DNA from: JAHJFW01 sp964595075
GTDB taxonomy: Bacteria; Patescibacteriota; Patescibacteriia; 2-12-FULL-60-25
Assembly (NCBI GenBank): GCA_964595075.1
Contig: CAZQNT010000003.1
Coordinates: forward strand, 15,601 to 79,600
Direction of reading: 5' to 3'
DNA length: 64,000 bases
A model generated the notes under the pieces. That model had not been told where the DNA came from and did not search any database. It saw nothing but the letters and a program-made list of their open reading frames with translations. Below, piece after piece: positions 50,356 through 57,476 of the stretch. The translations under genes and the position numbers were made by a program. The first letter of the stretch is position 1, and each line of letters begins with the position of its first letter.

Positions 50356-50407
50356 TTTACTAACGTCGCGCGACATGCAAACGCGCGCGTTTTATTCACT
50401 CAAACGT

Positions 50408-50869
50408 ATGCCGGACAACGTTCACTACCTAAGCTCTGAAAAATTTCAAGAGCTCACTGACGAGCTTAAGAATCTCAAGATGGTTAAGCGCAGGGAGACT
50501 GCCGCCAAAATAGAATCCGCAAAAGCGCTTGGGGATCTTTCGGAAAACGCGGAATATCACGAAGCAAAGAATGAAATGGCATTCATAGAAGGACGCGTTC
50601 AGGAGATAGAAAGCATCTTGAAAAATTATTCCATTATCGAGACAGGCGGTTCAAGCACCGTCCGAGTCGGCTCTACGATTGAGGCGGAGGCGCAAGGCAA
50701 GAGCAGGACTTACAAAATCGTAGGATCGAATGAAGCGGATCCGGCGCAAGGGTTTATCTCTAACGAGTCGCCGATAGGCAAGGCGTTTTTGGGACACAAC
50801 AAAGGAGAGACGGTGGAAGTCGCAACGCCAAACGGAACAACTACGTATAAGATTATTTCGGTGAGTTAA
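50408..50869 (+). CDS. greA: Transcription elongation factor GreA
   Basis: A 153-residue factor: N-terminal coiled coil with the acidic tip in GDLSENAEYHEAKNEMAF, and a C-terminal FKBP-like domain with ISNESPIGKAFLGHNKGE. It rescues backtracked RNA polymerase by stimulating transcript cleavage. ATG 50408 (MPDNVHYLSSEKFQEL) matches the usual start; an in-frame ATG at 50375 would add 11 residues. Confidence 0.93.
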   Translation: MPDNVHYLSSEKFQELTDELKNLKMVKRRETAAKIESAKALGDLSENAEYHEAKNEMAFIEGRVQEIESILKNYSIIETGGSSTVRVGSTIEAEAQGKSRTYKIVGSNEADPAQGFISNESPIGKAFLGHNKGETVEVATPNGTTTYKIISVS

Positions 50870-50981
50870 AATGACACTTGACCAAGAAATGAATGCAGAG
50901 TATTTTGCAGCGTAATGATGACGCTGCTTCCGGCACACCTATTGCCAAATAAAGCAAAAAACGTTAAACGTACGTAAAGGT

Positions 50982-51449
50982 ATGGTAAAAACAGTGATGT
51001 GCTTCGGCACGTTCGATTCGCTTCACCCGGGCCACGACGACTATTTTCGCCAGGCGCGCGAGCACGGCGACCAGATTTATGTCGTAGTCGCCTGCGATAG
51101 CACGGTCGTGGATTTGAAAGGCGATCTTCCGCAGACCAACGAAACCGATCGTCTGGCTAATATCCTGAATCATCCTTTGGTGGATGAGGCAATGTTGAGC
51201 TACCCTGAAGACACATATCGCGCGATAGAAGAAATTCAACCAGACGTCATCTGTCTCGGATACGATCAAGAGGCGTTTTCGGATGATCTTGACATAGAAC
51301 TTACGCGACGCGGTTTGGCTACGACGGTGGTACGATGCCAACCGTACGTGCCGGACACTTTCAAGTCTTCTCTGTTGCGAGGCGCGCGAATTACAGAAGA
51401 CGGATTTCAACAGGAAGACGAGTCGGAAGAAGAGGGGATACCGCTTTAA
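50982..51449 (+). CDS. Cytidylyltransferase-like nucleotidyltransferase
   Basis: A 155-residue protein with CFGTFDSLHPGHDDYF (HxGH motif) and the ISSTxxR-equivalent FKSSLLRG near the end. The fold is that of glycerol-3-phosphate cytidylyltransferase (TagD) and RibL-type FAD synthases; the exact substrate is uncertain. The acidic tail (EDESEEEG) is unusual. serS starts two bases after its stop, so the two are probably co-transcribed. Confidence 0.82.
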   Translation: MVKTVMCFGTFDSLHPGHDDYFRQAREHGDQIYVVVACDSTVVDLKGDLPQTNETDRLANILNHPLVDEAMLSYPEDTYRAIEEIQPDVICLGYDQEAFSDDLDIELTRRGLATTVVRCQPYVPDTFKSSLLRGARITEDGFQQEDESEEEGIPL

Positions 51450-51451
51450 AT

Positions 51452-52720
51452 ATGTTGGATTCAAAATACGTTCGGGAGCACGTTGAAGAGGTTAAAAAAA
51501 ATAGCGCTCTTCGACACGCGAATGTTGACGTTGATGCCTTCGTGAAGGTTGATGCGGAAAGATTGTCGCTATTGCAGGAGGTAGAGCATCTTCGAGCGGA
51601 GCGGAACGTGGTCGCGAACGAGATGGCATCGGTGAAAGAAAAAGGCGATCGCGAAACTCTAATTGCAAAGGGAAAAAAACTGAAGGACGATATTTCGGAA
51701 AAAGAGGCAAGGCTAGCTGAATTAGAAGTGGAGTGGAATTCGCTTCTCGTGAGAATTCCTAATCTTTCACATCCCTCTGTTCCGGAAGGTGTGTCCGATC
51801 AGGATAATGTGGAAGTCCGTAAAGTCGGTAAAGTCCGTAAAGTCAAAAGTCCGCTCAATCACTTACAATTGGCGGAAAAACACGATTTGATAGATTTTGA
51901 ACGCGGCGCAAAAGTTTCCGGAGCGAAATTTTATTTTTTGAAAGCAAAGCTGGCGATTTTGGAACAGGCGCTCATTAGATACGGAATCGATTTTGCGGTT
52001 CGAGAAGGATTCGAGATGCTGACGACTCCGGATTTGGCGAAAGAGGAAGTTTTGGTCGCAAAGGGATTTTTACCGCGCGGTCCGGAAAAACAAATTTATT
52101 ACGTTGAAGGCGAGGATTTGGCGCTCATAGGTACATCGGAGATCACGGTTCTGGGTTATCACATGAACGAGACTTTATCCGCGGAAGAGCTTCCGAAAAA
52201 GTACGTTGCGTTCTCTCACTGTTTTCGTACCGAGGCAGGCGCATACGGCCGCGAATCTTTTGGGTTGTACAGAGTTCATCAATTTTCAAAAGTCGAGATG
52301 TTCGCGTTTTCAAAACCGGAACAATCCGAAGCGATTCATCTCGAATTTTTACGACTTGAAGAAGAGTTTTGGAAATCTTTGGAAATTCCTTACCGCGTAG
52401 TGGATTGCGCGTCCGGCGATTTGGGGGGTTCGGATTATCGACGCTACGATATCGAAGCGTGGATGTTTGGAAAAGGTGAGAGCGGAGAATACGGCGAGGT
52501 TACTTCAACATCCGATTGCTGGGATTATCAGTCACGAGGGTTGTCGATCAGATACGCTTCAAAAGACGGTGAAAAAGGTTTTGTTCATACTTTGAATGGA
52601 ACGGTTGTGGCGACTCCGCGCGCGATGATAGCGATACTTGAAAATCATCAACAGGAAGACGGGTCGATCAAAATTCCCGAAGTCTTGGTGCCTTATTGCG
52701 GATTTGATAAAATTGGGTGA
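51452..52720 (+). CDS. serS: Seryl-tRNA synthetase
   Basis: A 422-residue class II synthetase: N-terminal coiled-coil arm (about 30-100) that grips the long variable arm of tRNA-Ser, motif 2 FRTEAGAYGRESFGLYRVHQF and motif 3 GTVVATPRAMIAILENHQ. The cognate tRNA-Ser(GGA) is at 33459. ATG 51452 (MLDSKYVREHVEEVKKN) is the normal start. A stem-loop element begins right after the stop. Confidence 0.95.
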   Translation: MLDSKYVREHVEEVKKNSALRHANVDVDAFVKVDAERLSLLQEVEHLRAERNVVANEMASVKEKGDRETLIAKGKKLKDDISEKEARLAELEVEWNSLLVRIPNLSHPSVPEGVSDQDNVEVRKVGKVRKVKSPLNHLQLAEKHDLIDFERGAKVSGAKFYFLKAKLAILEQALIRYGIDFAVREGFEMLTTPDLAKEEVLVAKGFLPRGPEKQIYYVEGEDLALIGTSEITVLGYHMNETLSAEELPKKYVAFSHCFRTEAGAYGRESFGLYRVHQFSKVEMFAFSKPEQSEAIHLEFLRLEEEFWKSLEIPYRVVDCASGDLGGSDYRRYDIEAWMFGKGESGEYGEVTSTSDCWDYQSRGLSIRYASKDGEKGFVHTLNGTVVATPRAMIAILENHQQEDGSIKIPEVLVPYCGFDKIG

Positions 52721-52813
52721 GTTCCGTATGAGGTTTTTCTAAAGTCTCGACTGCAGAACTCGCTGCGCTCAAACAGTCCTCGTCTTCAACTTTAGAAAAA
52801 CCTCATACGGAAC
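52721..52813. repeat. Stem-loop element B: locus-specific 25-bp arms, conserved loop
   Basis: Perfect 25-base arms (52721-52745 and 52789-52813) begin on the first base after the serS stop. The 43-base loop contains GAACTCGCTGCGCTC and CAGTCCTCG, as in the element at 13511, while the arms differ completely. Confidence 0.9.
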
Positions 52814-52841
52814 GTCGTGTGTGGGGGCGTTCGTAAGGAAG

Positions 52842-52877
52842 GAGTATAAGGGGGAGTTAGAGGGGGTTATTCCCCGC
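52842..52877. repeat. GGGGTTAT-family repeat, inverse of the copy after tgt
   Basis: TATAAGGGGGAGTTAGAGGG and GGGTTATTCCCCGCATT match the inverse of 39638-39675 nearly base for base. It lies in the leader of alr. Confidence 0.75.
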
Positions 52878-52888
52878 ATTCAATAAAT

Positions 52889-54052
52889 GTGGCTTTGATG
52901 AAAAATAAAACGTGGGTTGAAATTTCCAAAAGCTCGCTAACGAAGAACGTCCGGGCTTTTCGAAATCATGTCGGAAAACAAACTTCAATAATGGCCGTAG
53001 TCAAATCGAACGCTTATGGACACGGCTTGGTCGAAACGTCGCGCGTTGCGGGTTCCGCTGGCGCAACGTGGTTTGGCGTGGATAACGTTGATGAGGGGAT
53101 CGCTCTGCGTAAAAACGGAATAAAAAAACCGATTCTCGTTTTGGGATATACGCTACACGCGAGATTGCGAGATTGCGTTGATCACGGACTCTCGTTTGTG
53201 GTCTATAATATCGAGACAGCGAAGGCGCTACGAGAATTGAAACTCGGAGATAGAACGCAACACGCAACACGCAACAAGGCGTTCGTTCATATCAAAATTG
53301 AAACCGGAACGACGCGGCAGGGCGTTTTCGGCGCGGATCTTTCTCGTCTCGTCCGCGAACTCAAGAAGACGCCGGGAGTTGTCATCGAGGGTGCTTCAAC
53401 GCATTTTGCGAATATCGAAGACACGTCCGATCATTCGTACGCCGAACAGCAGTTACATCGGTTTCGAGCGGGGCTCTCGATTCTAGAAAAAGAAGGAATA
53501 GATCCGCCGTGGAAACACGCGGCGTGCAGCGCGGCAACGGTTTTATTTCCTGACACTTATTTCAATCTCGTTCGTTTGGGAATTTCCATGTACGGACTTT
53601 GGTCTTCCAAGGAGACGCTCGCGGTTGCAAAAAAAGAACATAGATTACTCGATCTCTTGCCTGTGATGACCTGGAAAACGGTTATAGCTCAAATCAAACG
53701 AGTTCCAAAAGGAACGTCCGTGGGGTATGGACTGACAGGACGCGTTACTCGACCGTCTCGCATAGCTGTAATTCCCGTCGGCTACTGGGACGGGTTTGAT
53801 CGCGGATTGTCAAATATCGGAGCCGCGCTTGTACGCGGAAGGCGCTGCAGGATAATCGGAAGAATTTGCATGAACATGTGCATGATAGATGTTACGGATG
53901 CGCCAGGCGTTCGCGTGGAAGACGAGGTTGTGTTGCTTGGATCGCAGGGTCGAGAAAGAATTTCCGCGGAAGAGATTGCTCGCGATACCGGCACGATCAA
54001 CTACGAAATAGTTACACGCATAAATCCACAAATCCCACGGATCGTCGTATAA
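52889..54052 (+). CDS. alr: Alanine racemase
   Basis: A 387-residue PLP enzyme that makes D-alanine for peptidoglycan. The PLP lysine is in MAVVKSNAYGHG (about residue 38), the catalytic Tyr in the GTSVGYGLTGR region, and RLGISMYGLW and GRICMNMCMIDVTD are typical. A short insertion with QHATRN (about 124-132) is encoded by three ACGCAAC/ACGC units. The start is GTG 52889 or ATG 52898; neither has a clear Shine-Dalgarno. Confidence 0.92.
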   Translation: MALMKNKTWVEISKSSLTKNVRAFRNHVGKQTSIMAVVKSNAYGHGLVETSRVAGSAGATWFGVDNVDEGIALRKNGIKKPILVLGYTLHARLRDCVDHGLSFVVYNIETAKALRELKLGDRTQHATRNKAFVHIKIETGTTRQGVFGADLSRLVRELKKTPGVVIEGASTHFANIEDTSDHSYAEQQLHRFRAGLSILEKEGIDPPWKHAACSAATVLFPDTYFNLVRLGISMYGLWSSKETLAVAKKEHRLLDLLPVMTWKTVIAQIKRVPKGTSVGYGLTGRVTRPSRIAVIPVGYWDGFDRGLSNIGAALVRGRRCRIIGRICMNMCMIDVTDAPGVRVEDEVVLLGSQGRERISAEEIARDTGTINYEIVTRINPQIPRIVV

Positions 54053-54059
54053 TCGCTCT

Positions 54060-54902
54060 ATGGGAGGACCGAACAAGTTTGAAGAGGGGGTTTATCGATC
54101 CGAGAGATTGCTTCAGAGAAGATCGGCGCACACGACTACGCTGATACTAATTGGAGCATTCGCGATTTTTGGATGGTGGTGGTTTTTATTTTTGTCAGGT
54201 TTTTTTGACGCCAACAAGATTGAGATCTCAGGCCTGCGCGGACTTGGAAGGGGAGAGGTATTAGGAGAGATGGATAAAGTCTTTTTAGAAGCGAAGTGGA
54301 GGCCGTGGCATTCGAAGAATTTATTCATGCTTGATGTGGAGACAATACGCGGAGTCTTAAAAGAACGGTTGTTTATCGAAGACGTGGCTGTGGATAAGTC
54401 CTATCCAGATATTTTACGACTCAAGATTACAGAAAAACAGAGAAGTGTGGTTTTGGTGACAAATGACATGTATATGAACGTTGATGCATCAGGCGTAGTC
54501 GCAGGCGCAACCGAAGGAGGTACTTTGTACGTAGCGCTTGACATTGTTGCTGCTCGCACCCTTTCCGGTGAATTTTCACCACCTGTAATTCTAATGCCAA
54601 CAGCCGAACCGCCGACGCCCGGATTTCAAGTCGCCAAACCCGAACAGGTTCGCAGGTGGCTCGATATAATGCGCTCAGTTGTTTTAAGGGGTATCAAGAT
54701 ACGTTTCATGAAGCTGGAGAGCCCTGAAGCGAATCTGGCGCGTATAGTAAGCGAGAAGGGCTACGACATTTACTTTGACCTCCAGGACCCTATAGAACCG
54801 CAAATCGCAACGTACGAGGCGTATATGAATACCAAGCCGGATGAGTCAAAGATTTTGGAAAGAGTTGACGTGAGGGTGCCTGGGAAGATATACGTGAAAT
54901 AG
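54060..54902 (+). CDS. ftsQ: FtsQ/DivIB-like cell division protein
   Basis: A 280-residue protein: basic cytoplasmic tail, membrane helix (about 26-48), then a POTRA-like domain (IEISGLRGLGRGEVLGEM ... LFIEDVAVDKSYPDILRLKI) and a beta domain. This plan matches FtsQ/DivIB, which recruits FtsB/FtsL at the septum. It follows alr by seven bases; alr and ftsQ lying near wall genes is common. Identity is by topology and POTRA pattern. Confidence 0.78.
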   Translation: MGGPNKFEEGVYRSERLLQRRSAHTTTLILIGAFAIFGWWWFLFLSGFFDANKIEISGLRGLGRGEVLGEMDKVFLEAKWRPWHSKNLFMLDVETIRGVLKERLFIEDVAVDKSYPDILRLKITEKQRSVVLVTNDMYMNVDASGVVAGATEGGTLYVALDIVAARTLSGEFSPPVILMPTAEPPTPGFQVAKPEQVRRWLDIMRSVVLRGIKIRFMKLESPEANLARIVSEKGYDIYFDLQDPIEPQIATYEAYMNTKPDESKILERVDVRVPGKIYVK

Positions 54903-54930
54903 CTTATAACTAGTTTGTAGTGAGTAGCGT

Positions 54931-54955
54931 GTAGGGGCGGGCTTGTCCCGCCCTC
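54931..54955. repeat. GTAG REP-like hairpin after ftsQ
   Basis: GTAGGGGCGGGCTTGTCCCG and CCCTCAC, preceded by TAGTTTGTAGTGAGTAGCGT, the inverse of the flank at 26400-26420. The remaining bases to 55005 hold an imperfect inverted repeat (GCGCGGATTTTAC and GTAACAATCCGCG). Confidence 0.78.
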
Positions 54956-55005
54956 ACCCGCGCGGATTTTACGATCACTAACAGTGTCGTAACAATCCGC
55001 GTAAT

Positions 55006-55062
55006 GTTATGAGACACATAAGTGGCAAAAACTTGTTTTTAGACGCTTATGTGTCTCATAAC
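55006..55062. repeat. Large stem-loop with recombinase-like half-sites
   Basis: GTTATGAGACACATAAG (55006-55022) and its perfect inverse (55046-55062), with inner AAAAAC/GTTTTT pairing. Each arm holds TTATG, five bases, CATAA, like paired half-sites. It is 143 bases from the 3' end of the tyrosine recombinase gene. Between 55063 and 55204 I see no gene. Confidence 0.75.
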
Positions 55063-55204
55063 ATATATTGTGCGACGCATACCTACTGTTATAAAACCGC
55101 TTTGATCGGTTGTGAAAGTCCCCTCGCCTACCGACTTTTCCTGTTCGATCACTAAGATACCTTACCGTTCCGTAAGGGTCAAATAATCAATTCCCATACG
55201 GATT

Positions 55205-56083
55205 CTAAGCCGCGATCTTTTGGTACGCTTTGACGACATCTTCGTCGTGAACGTCCAGATAGATTTGGCTCGAGTTGATGTTCTTGTGGCCGAGTATCTT
55301 TTGGATATATCGAGGGTGTATCCCCGACTTTACGGCGCGCATGCCTAAGCCATGGCGGAATGAGTGCGGTGAGATGTTTGATTTGGGTCTCAGATCGGCT
55401 ACGAGACGCTGTACGGACCGCGTAGAGAGCTTCCCTCCCCTATTCTTGCGGTCCATGGAGATAAACAGCGCGTCGGACGATGCCCAGAGCTTGCGCTGGG
55501 GCAAATATTCGCTCATGAGCTGCGCTGTCGCCTCATCCCAGAACACCATGCGGAGCTGGCGGTTCTTTTTCGAGATGATCGATCCGTGGCCATCTTGGAC
55601 ATGTAGATCCTTGGTTTCAAGGCAGCAGAGCTCAGCTACGCGCACGCCGGACGAATAGAGGAACGAGAGCATCGTTTTGTCTCGTAGGCTCCTGAAAGTC
55701 TCGGCGCGGATACCATCGATCATTGCTCTCGCGTCTTCCGTCTCTACGGGCGCATAGGAACGGCTGACGTACTTCGGGACTGACACCAGTTGGTAGTCCC
55801 AAGTGATTTCGTGACGCAGGAATAAGTACTTCATGAATTGACGCAAAGCCACCATCATGAACGCCACGGACGAATCAGCGTAGTCCTTATTTTTGAGATA
55901 GCCGTGATATTTGGCGATCTCGGTAACCTTGATGTCTGCGAGCGGCTTGTCGCCGGCAAACACAATGAACCGTTCGATGAGGTCGGTATACGTCCTCACC
56001 GTATTGCTGGAGTATTTGCCCATACCCCATTCCGTGAATTGAGAAAGACCCTCTTTGAGCGTTAACCCCGTAGGTTCGCGCAT
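55205..56083 (-). CDS. Tyrosine recombinase (XerC/D-like integrase)
   Basis: A 292-residue recombinase with an N-terminal SAM-like DNA-binding domain (about 10-100) and a catalytic domain with all expected residues: Arg148 (SSGVRVAEL), Lys172 or 173, His240 and Arg243 (HSFRHG), His266 (LGHKN) and Tyr275 (QIYLDV). It may be a chromosome-dimer Xer enzyme or the integrase of an element next to the tRNA-Arg genes; its position beside a stem-loop and a tRNA 3' end, near a restriction island, favours the latter. Confidence 0.88.
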   Translation of the reverse strand: MREPTGLTLKEGLSQFTEWGMGKYSSNTVRTYTDLIERFIVFAGDKPLADIKVTEIAKYHGYLKNKDYADSSVAFMMVALRQFMKYLFLRHEITWDYQLVSVPKYVSRSYAPVETEDARAMIDGIRAETFRSLRDKTMLSFLYSSGVRVAELCCLETKDLHVQDGHGSIISKKNRQLRMVFWDEATAQLMSEYLPQRKLWASSDALFISMDRKNRGGKLSTRSVQRLVADLRPKSNISPHSFRHGLGMRAVKSGIHPRYIQKILGHKNINSSQIYLDVHDEDVVKAYQKIAA

Positions 56084-56411
56084 ATGAAACCGCCCACCCT
56101 ACTCCCGCTCGGATTCCAGTCCTTGCGGTTTCGGATGGGCGGATCGCAGACGCCATGCATTTTTACATGCGTGAAGCCTGTACCTTAGAACTTATTGCAC
56201 CTATCAAAAAGATGCAATGCCTATGGTAAATCCTGTCCAAACGATCGCTTGCTGGAATATCATCCTCCTGATTAGGGTAGGACGCGCCGTGAGGCTCAAG
56301 CGGTTCGCCGGTGGGGAGCTAGGAATAATGACTGGCAGTCCCATTTGTCGCTTAGCGTGAAAAAGCCGTCAAGTCGGTTATCCACTTGGGCTTTAGAAAA
56401 TATTTATGTGG
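56084..56411. other. Gene-free stretch between recombinase and tRNA-Arg
   Basis: No convincing gene. It holds a possible leftward promoter for the recombinase (TTGCAT at 56212-56217, 17-base spacer, TAAGTT at 56189-56194) and the tRNA terminator at 56361. If the recombinase belongs to an element integrated in the tRNA, an attachment site would be expected here, but I could not find a repeated tRNA 3' end. Confidence 0.45.
56361..56395 (-). terminator. Terminator of the tRNA-Arg pair
   Basis: Leftward AAAGCCCAAGT and ACTTGACGGCTTT pair with a two-base bulge around a nine-base loop, followed by Ts. Confidence 0.65.
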
Positions 56412-56484
56412 TGCCCGTGCGAGGATTCGAACCTCGAAGCCCGCATTAGGAATGCGGCAGTTTATCCGGTTAGCTTACGCGGGC
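56412..56484 (-). tRNA. tRNA-Arg(CCT)
   Basis: 73 bases. Anticodon stem CCGCA/TGCGG with loop TTCCTAA gives anticodon CCT. The T arm is CGAGG-TTCGAAT-CCTCG. The acceptor stem GCCCGCG/CACGGGC has one C-A mismatch. Four bases separate it from the next tRNA gene. Confidence 0.9.
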
Positions 56485-56488
56485 GTGG

Positions 56489-56560
56489 TGGCCCCGCTGG
56501 GACTTGAACCCAGAAATTGGGTGTAGAGGACCCTTGTTTTATCCATTAAACTACAGGGCC
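56489..56560 (-). tRNA. tRNA-Arg(TCT)
   Basis: 72 bases. Acceptor GGCCCTG/CGGGGCC, D arm GTTT/AAAC, T arm CTGGG-TTCAAGT-CCCAG. The anticodon loop CCTCTAC gives TCT with C rather than the near-universal T at position 33, and the first anticodon pair (27-43) is A-A. These are unusual but the fold is otherwise complete. Confidence 0.85.
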
Positions 56561-56578
56561 AGAAAAGTTGGTAATACA

Positions 56579-56622
56579 AAAACCCATCAGGCCGCTCATT
56601 CATTGGGCGGCTTCTGATGGGT
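56579..56622 (-). terminator. Terminator of the restriction-modification operon
   Basis: Leftward ACCCATCAG and CTGATGGGT enclose a GCCGCC/GGCGGC-like inner stem, followed by TTTTTGT. It lies 67 bases after the last operon gene. Confidence 0.8.
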
Positions 56623-56688
56623 CACCTTCTGTAGCGATGGATCATGATTTGATCAAATTCTATGCCGATATCTAAAAATTCGCAAACA

Positions 56689-56838
56689 TTAGATTCCTTC
56701 TTCAGCATGTTCAACGGCATCATCCTCGTCCAGACCTTCGTCTATGAGCTCTTGAGCGCGCTCGGCGGTATCTCCATCGATATCATGATTGGTCATGAGT
56801 TCGACAGCTTCTTCATTTGGATCGAGTGTCATTTCCAT
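56689..56838 (-). CDS. Small acidic protein, last gene of the restriction operon
   Basis: A 49-residue protein, MEMTLDPNEEAVELM onward, with about 17 acidic and very few basic residues, ending DDAVEHAEEGI. It starts 15 bases after the nuclease stop and ends before the operon terminator. The strong negative charge recalls DNA-mimic anti-restriction proteins such as Ocr or ArdA, but it is much shorter and no homology is claimed. Confidence 0.6.
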   Translation of the reverse strand: MEMTLDPNEEAVELMTNHDIDGDTAERAQELIDEGLDEDDAVEHAEEGI

Positions 56839-56853
56839 TGTAATCTACGCATC

Positions 56854-57471
56854 TTATTTTTCCTCATCTTCCTCCATCCTCCTTCTGCGTTCATCCAGCG
56901 TCTCGCCATCAAACATCCAATAATCTGTTCCCGCTACACCGTACTGATAACCGAGTATCTTTTGTGCTGAGTGGGATAAACTCGTTTTCTTTCCATCATG
57001 CTCAATGGAGTTAGCTGCGTGAGTATCCACGACTTTCGCCTTAATATTTTCATCACGGCTAAAATATAATTCTGCGCCGACAGGAATCTTTACTATTTCA
57101 AAATTGAATTTGCTCCGTATTTTTCGCGCGGCATTTAATGCCTCCTGATCTTCTTCAGATTCTACAAAATCCTTTTTGGGCGTTATATTTTCGATTTCCG
57201 CCAATTTCAAAGCTGCGACTACTCGTTCTGGAGCTACGCGAAAAAATTCTCTTTTTGGGTTGATGCGGTTGTCGTCAAAGGCATCATGAAGTTGATGTTC
57301 AACAAAATGAGCATCCTTAACCGTGCAAGCATAAAAAACAGTAAATGGCAGAGGAACGCTGGTTGACGCGCTTAATTCTCTAACCCGTTGTTCAAGGTTA
57401 GTATTTGTCTTCCCTATTTTCACATAACCGGGCATGGTCTCGTTAGTGAGTACGTAAATGATTTCATTCAT
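56854..57471 (-). CDS. GIY-YIG nuclease with a C-terminal RAMA-like domain
   Basis: A 205-residue protein. Residues about 1-90 form a T5orf172/MUG113-type GIY-YIG domain: IYVLTN, GYVKIG, Arg29, and Glu59 in HFVEHQLH. Residues about 130-194 (ILGYQYGVAGTDYWMFDGETL) resemble the RAMA domain, which in other proteins goes with reading or handling modified DNA. A modification-dependent nuclease acting with the type I system is a reasonable inference. It starts six bases after the hsdR stop. Confidence 0.78.
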   Translation of the reverse strand: MNEIIYVLTNETMPGYVKIGKTNTNLEQRVRELSASTSVPLPFTVFYACTVKDAHFVEHQLHDAFDDNRINPKREFFRVAPERVVAALKLAEIENITPKKDFVESEEDQEALNAARKIRSKFNFEIVKIPVGAELYFSRDENIKAKVVDTHAANSIEHDGKKTSLSHSAQKILGYQYGVAGTDYWMFDGETLDERRRRMEEDEEK

Positions 57472-57476
57472 AGAAT

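Noticed and set aside
55006..55062. Integron attC site beside an integron integrase
   Set aside because: The arms do not fit GTTRRRY/RYYYAAC core sites, the recombinase lacks a visible IntI-specific patch, and there is no array of cassettes next to it.
56084..56484. Element integrated in tRNA-Arg(CCT) with direct repeats
   Set aside because: The recombinase lies next to the tRNA 3' end, but I could not find a second copy of the tRNA 3' sequence in the window.
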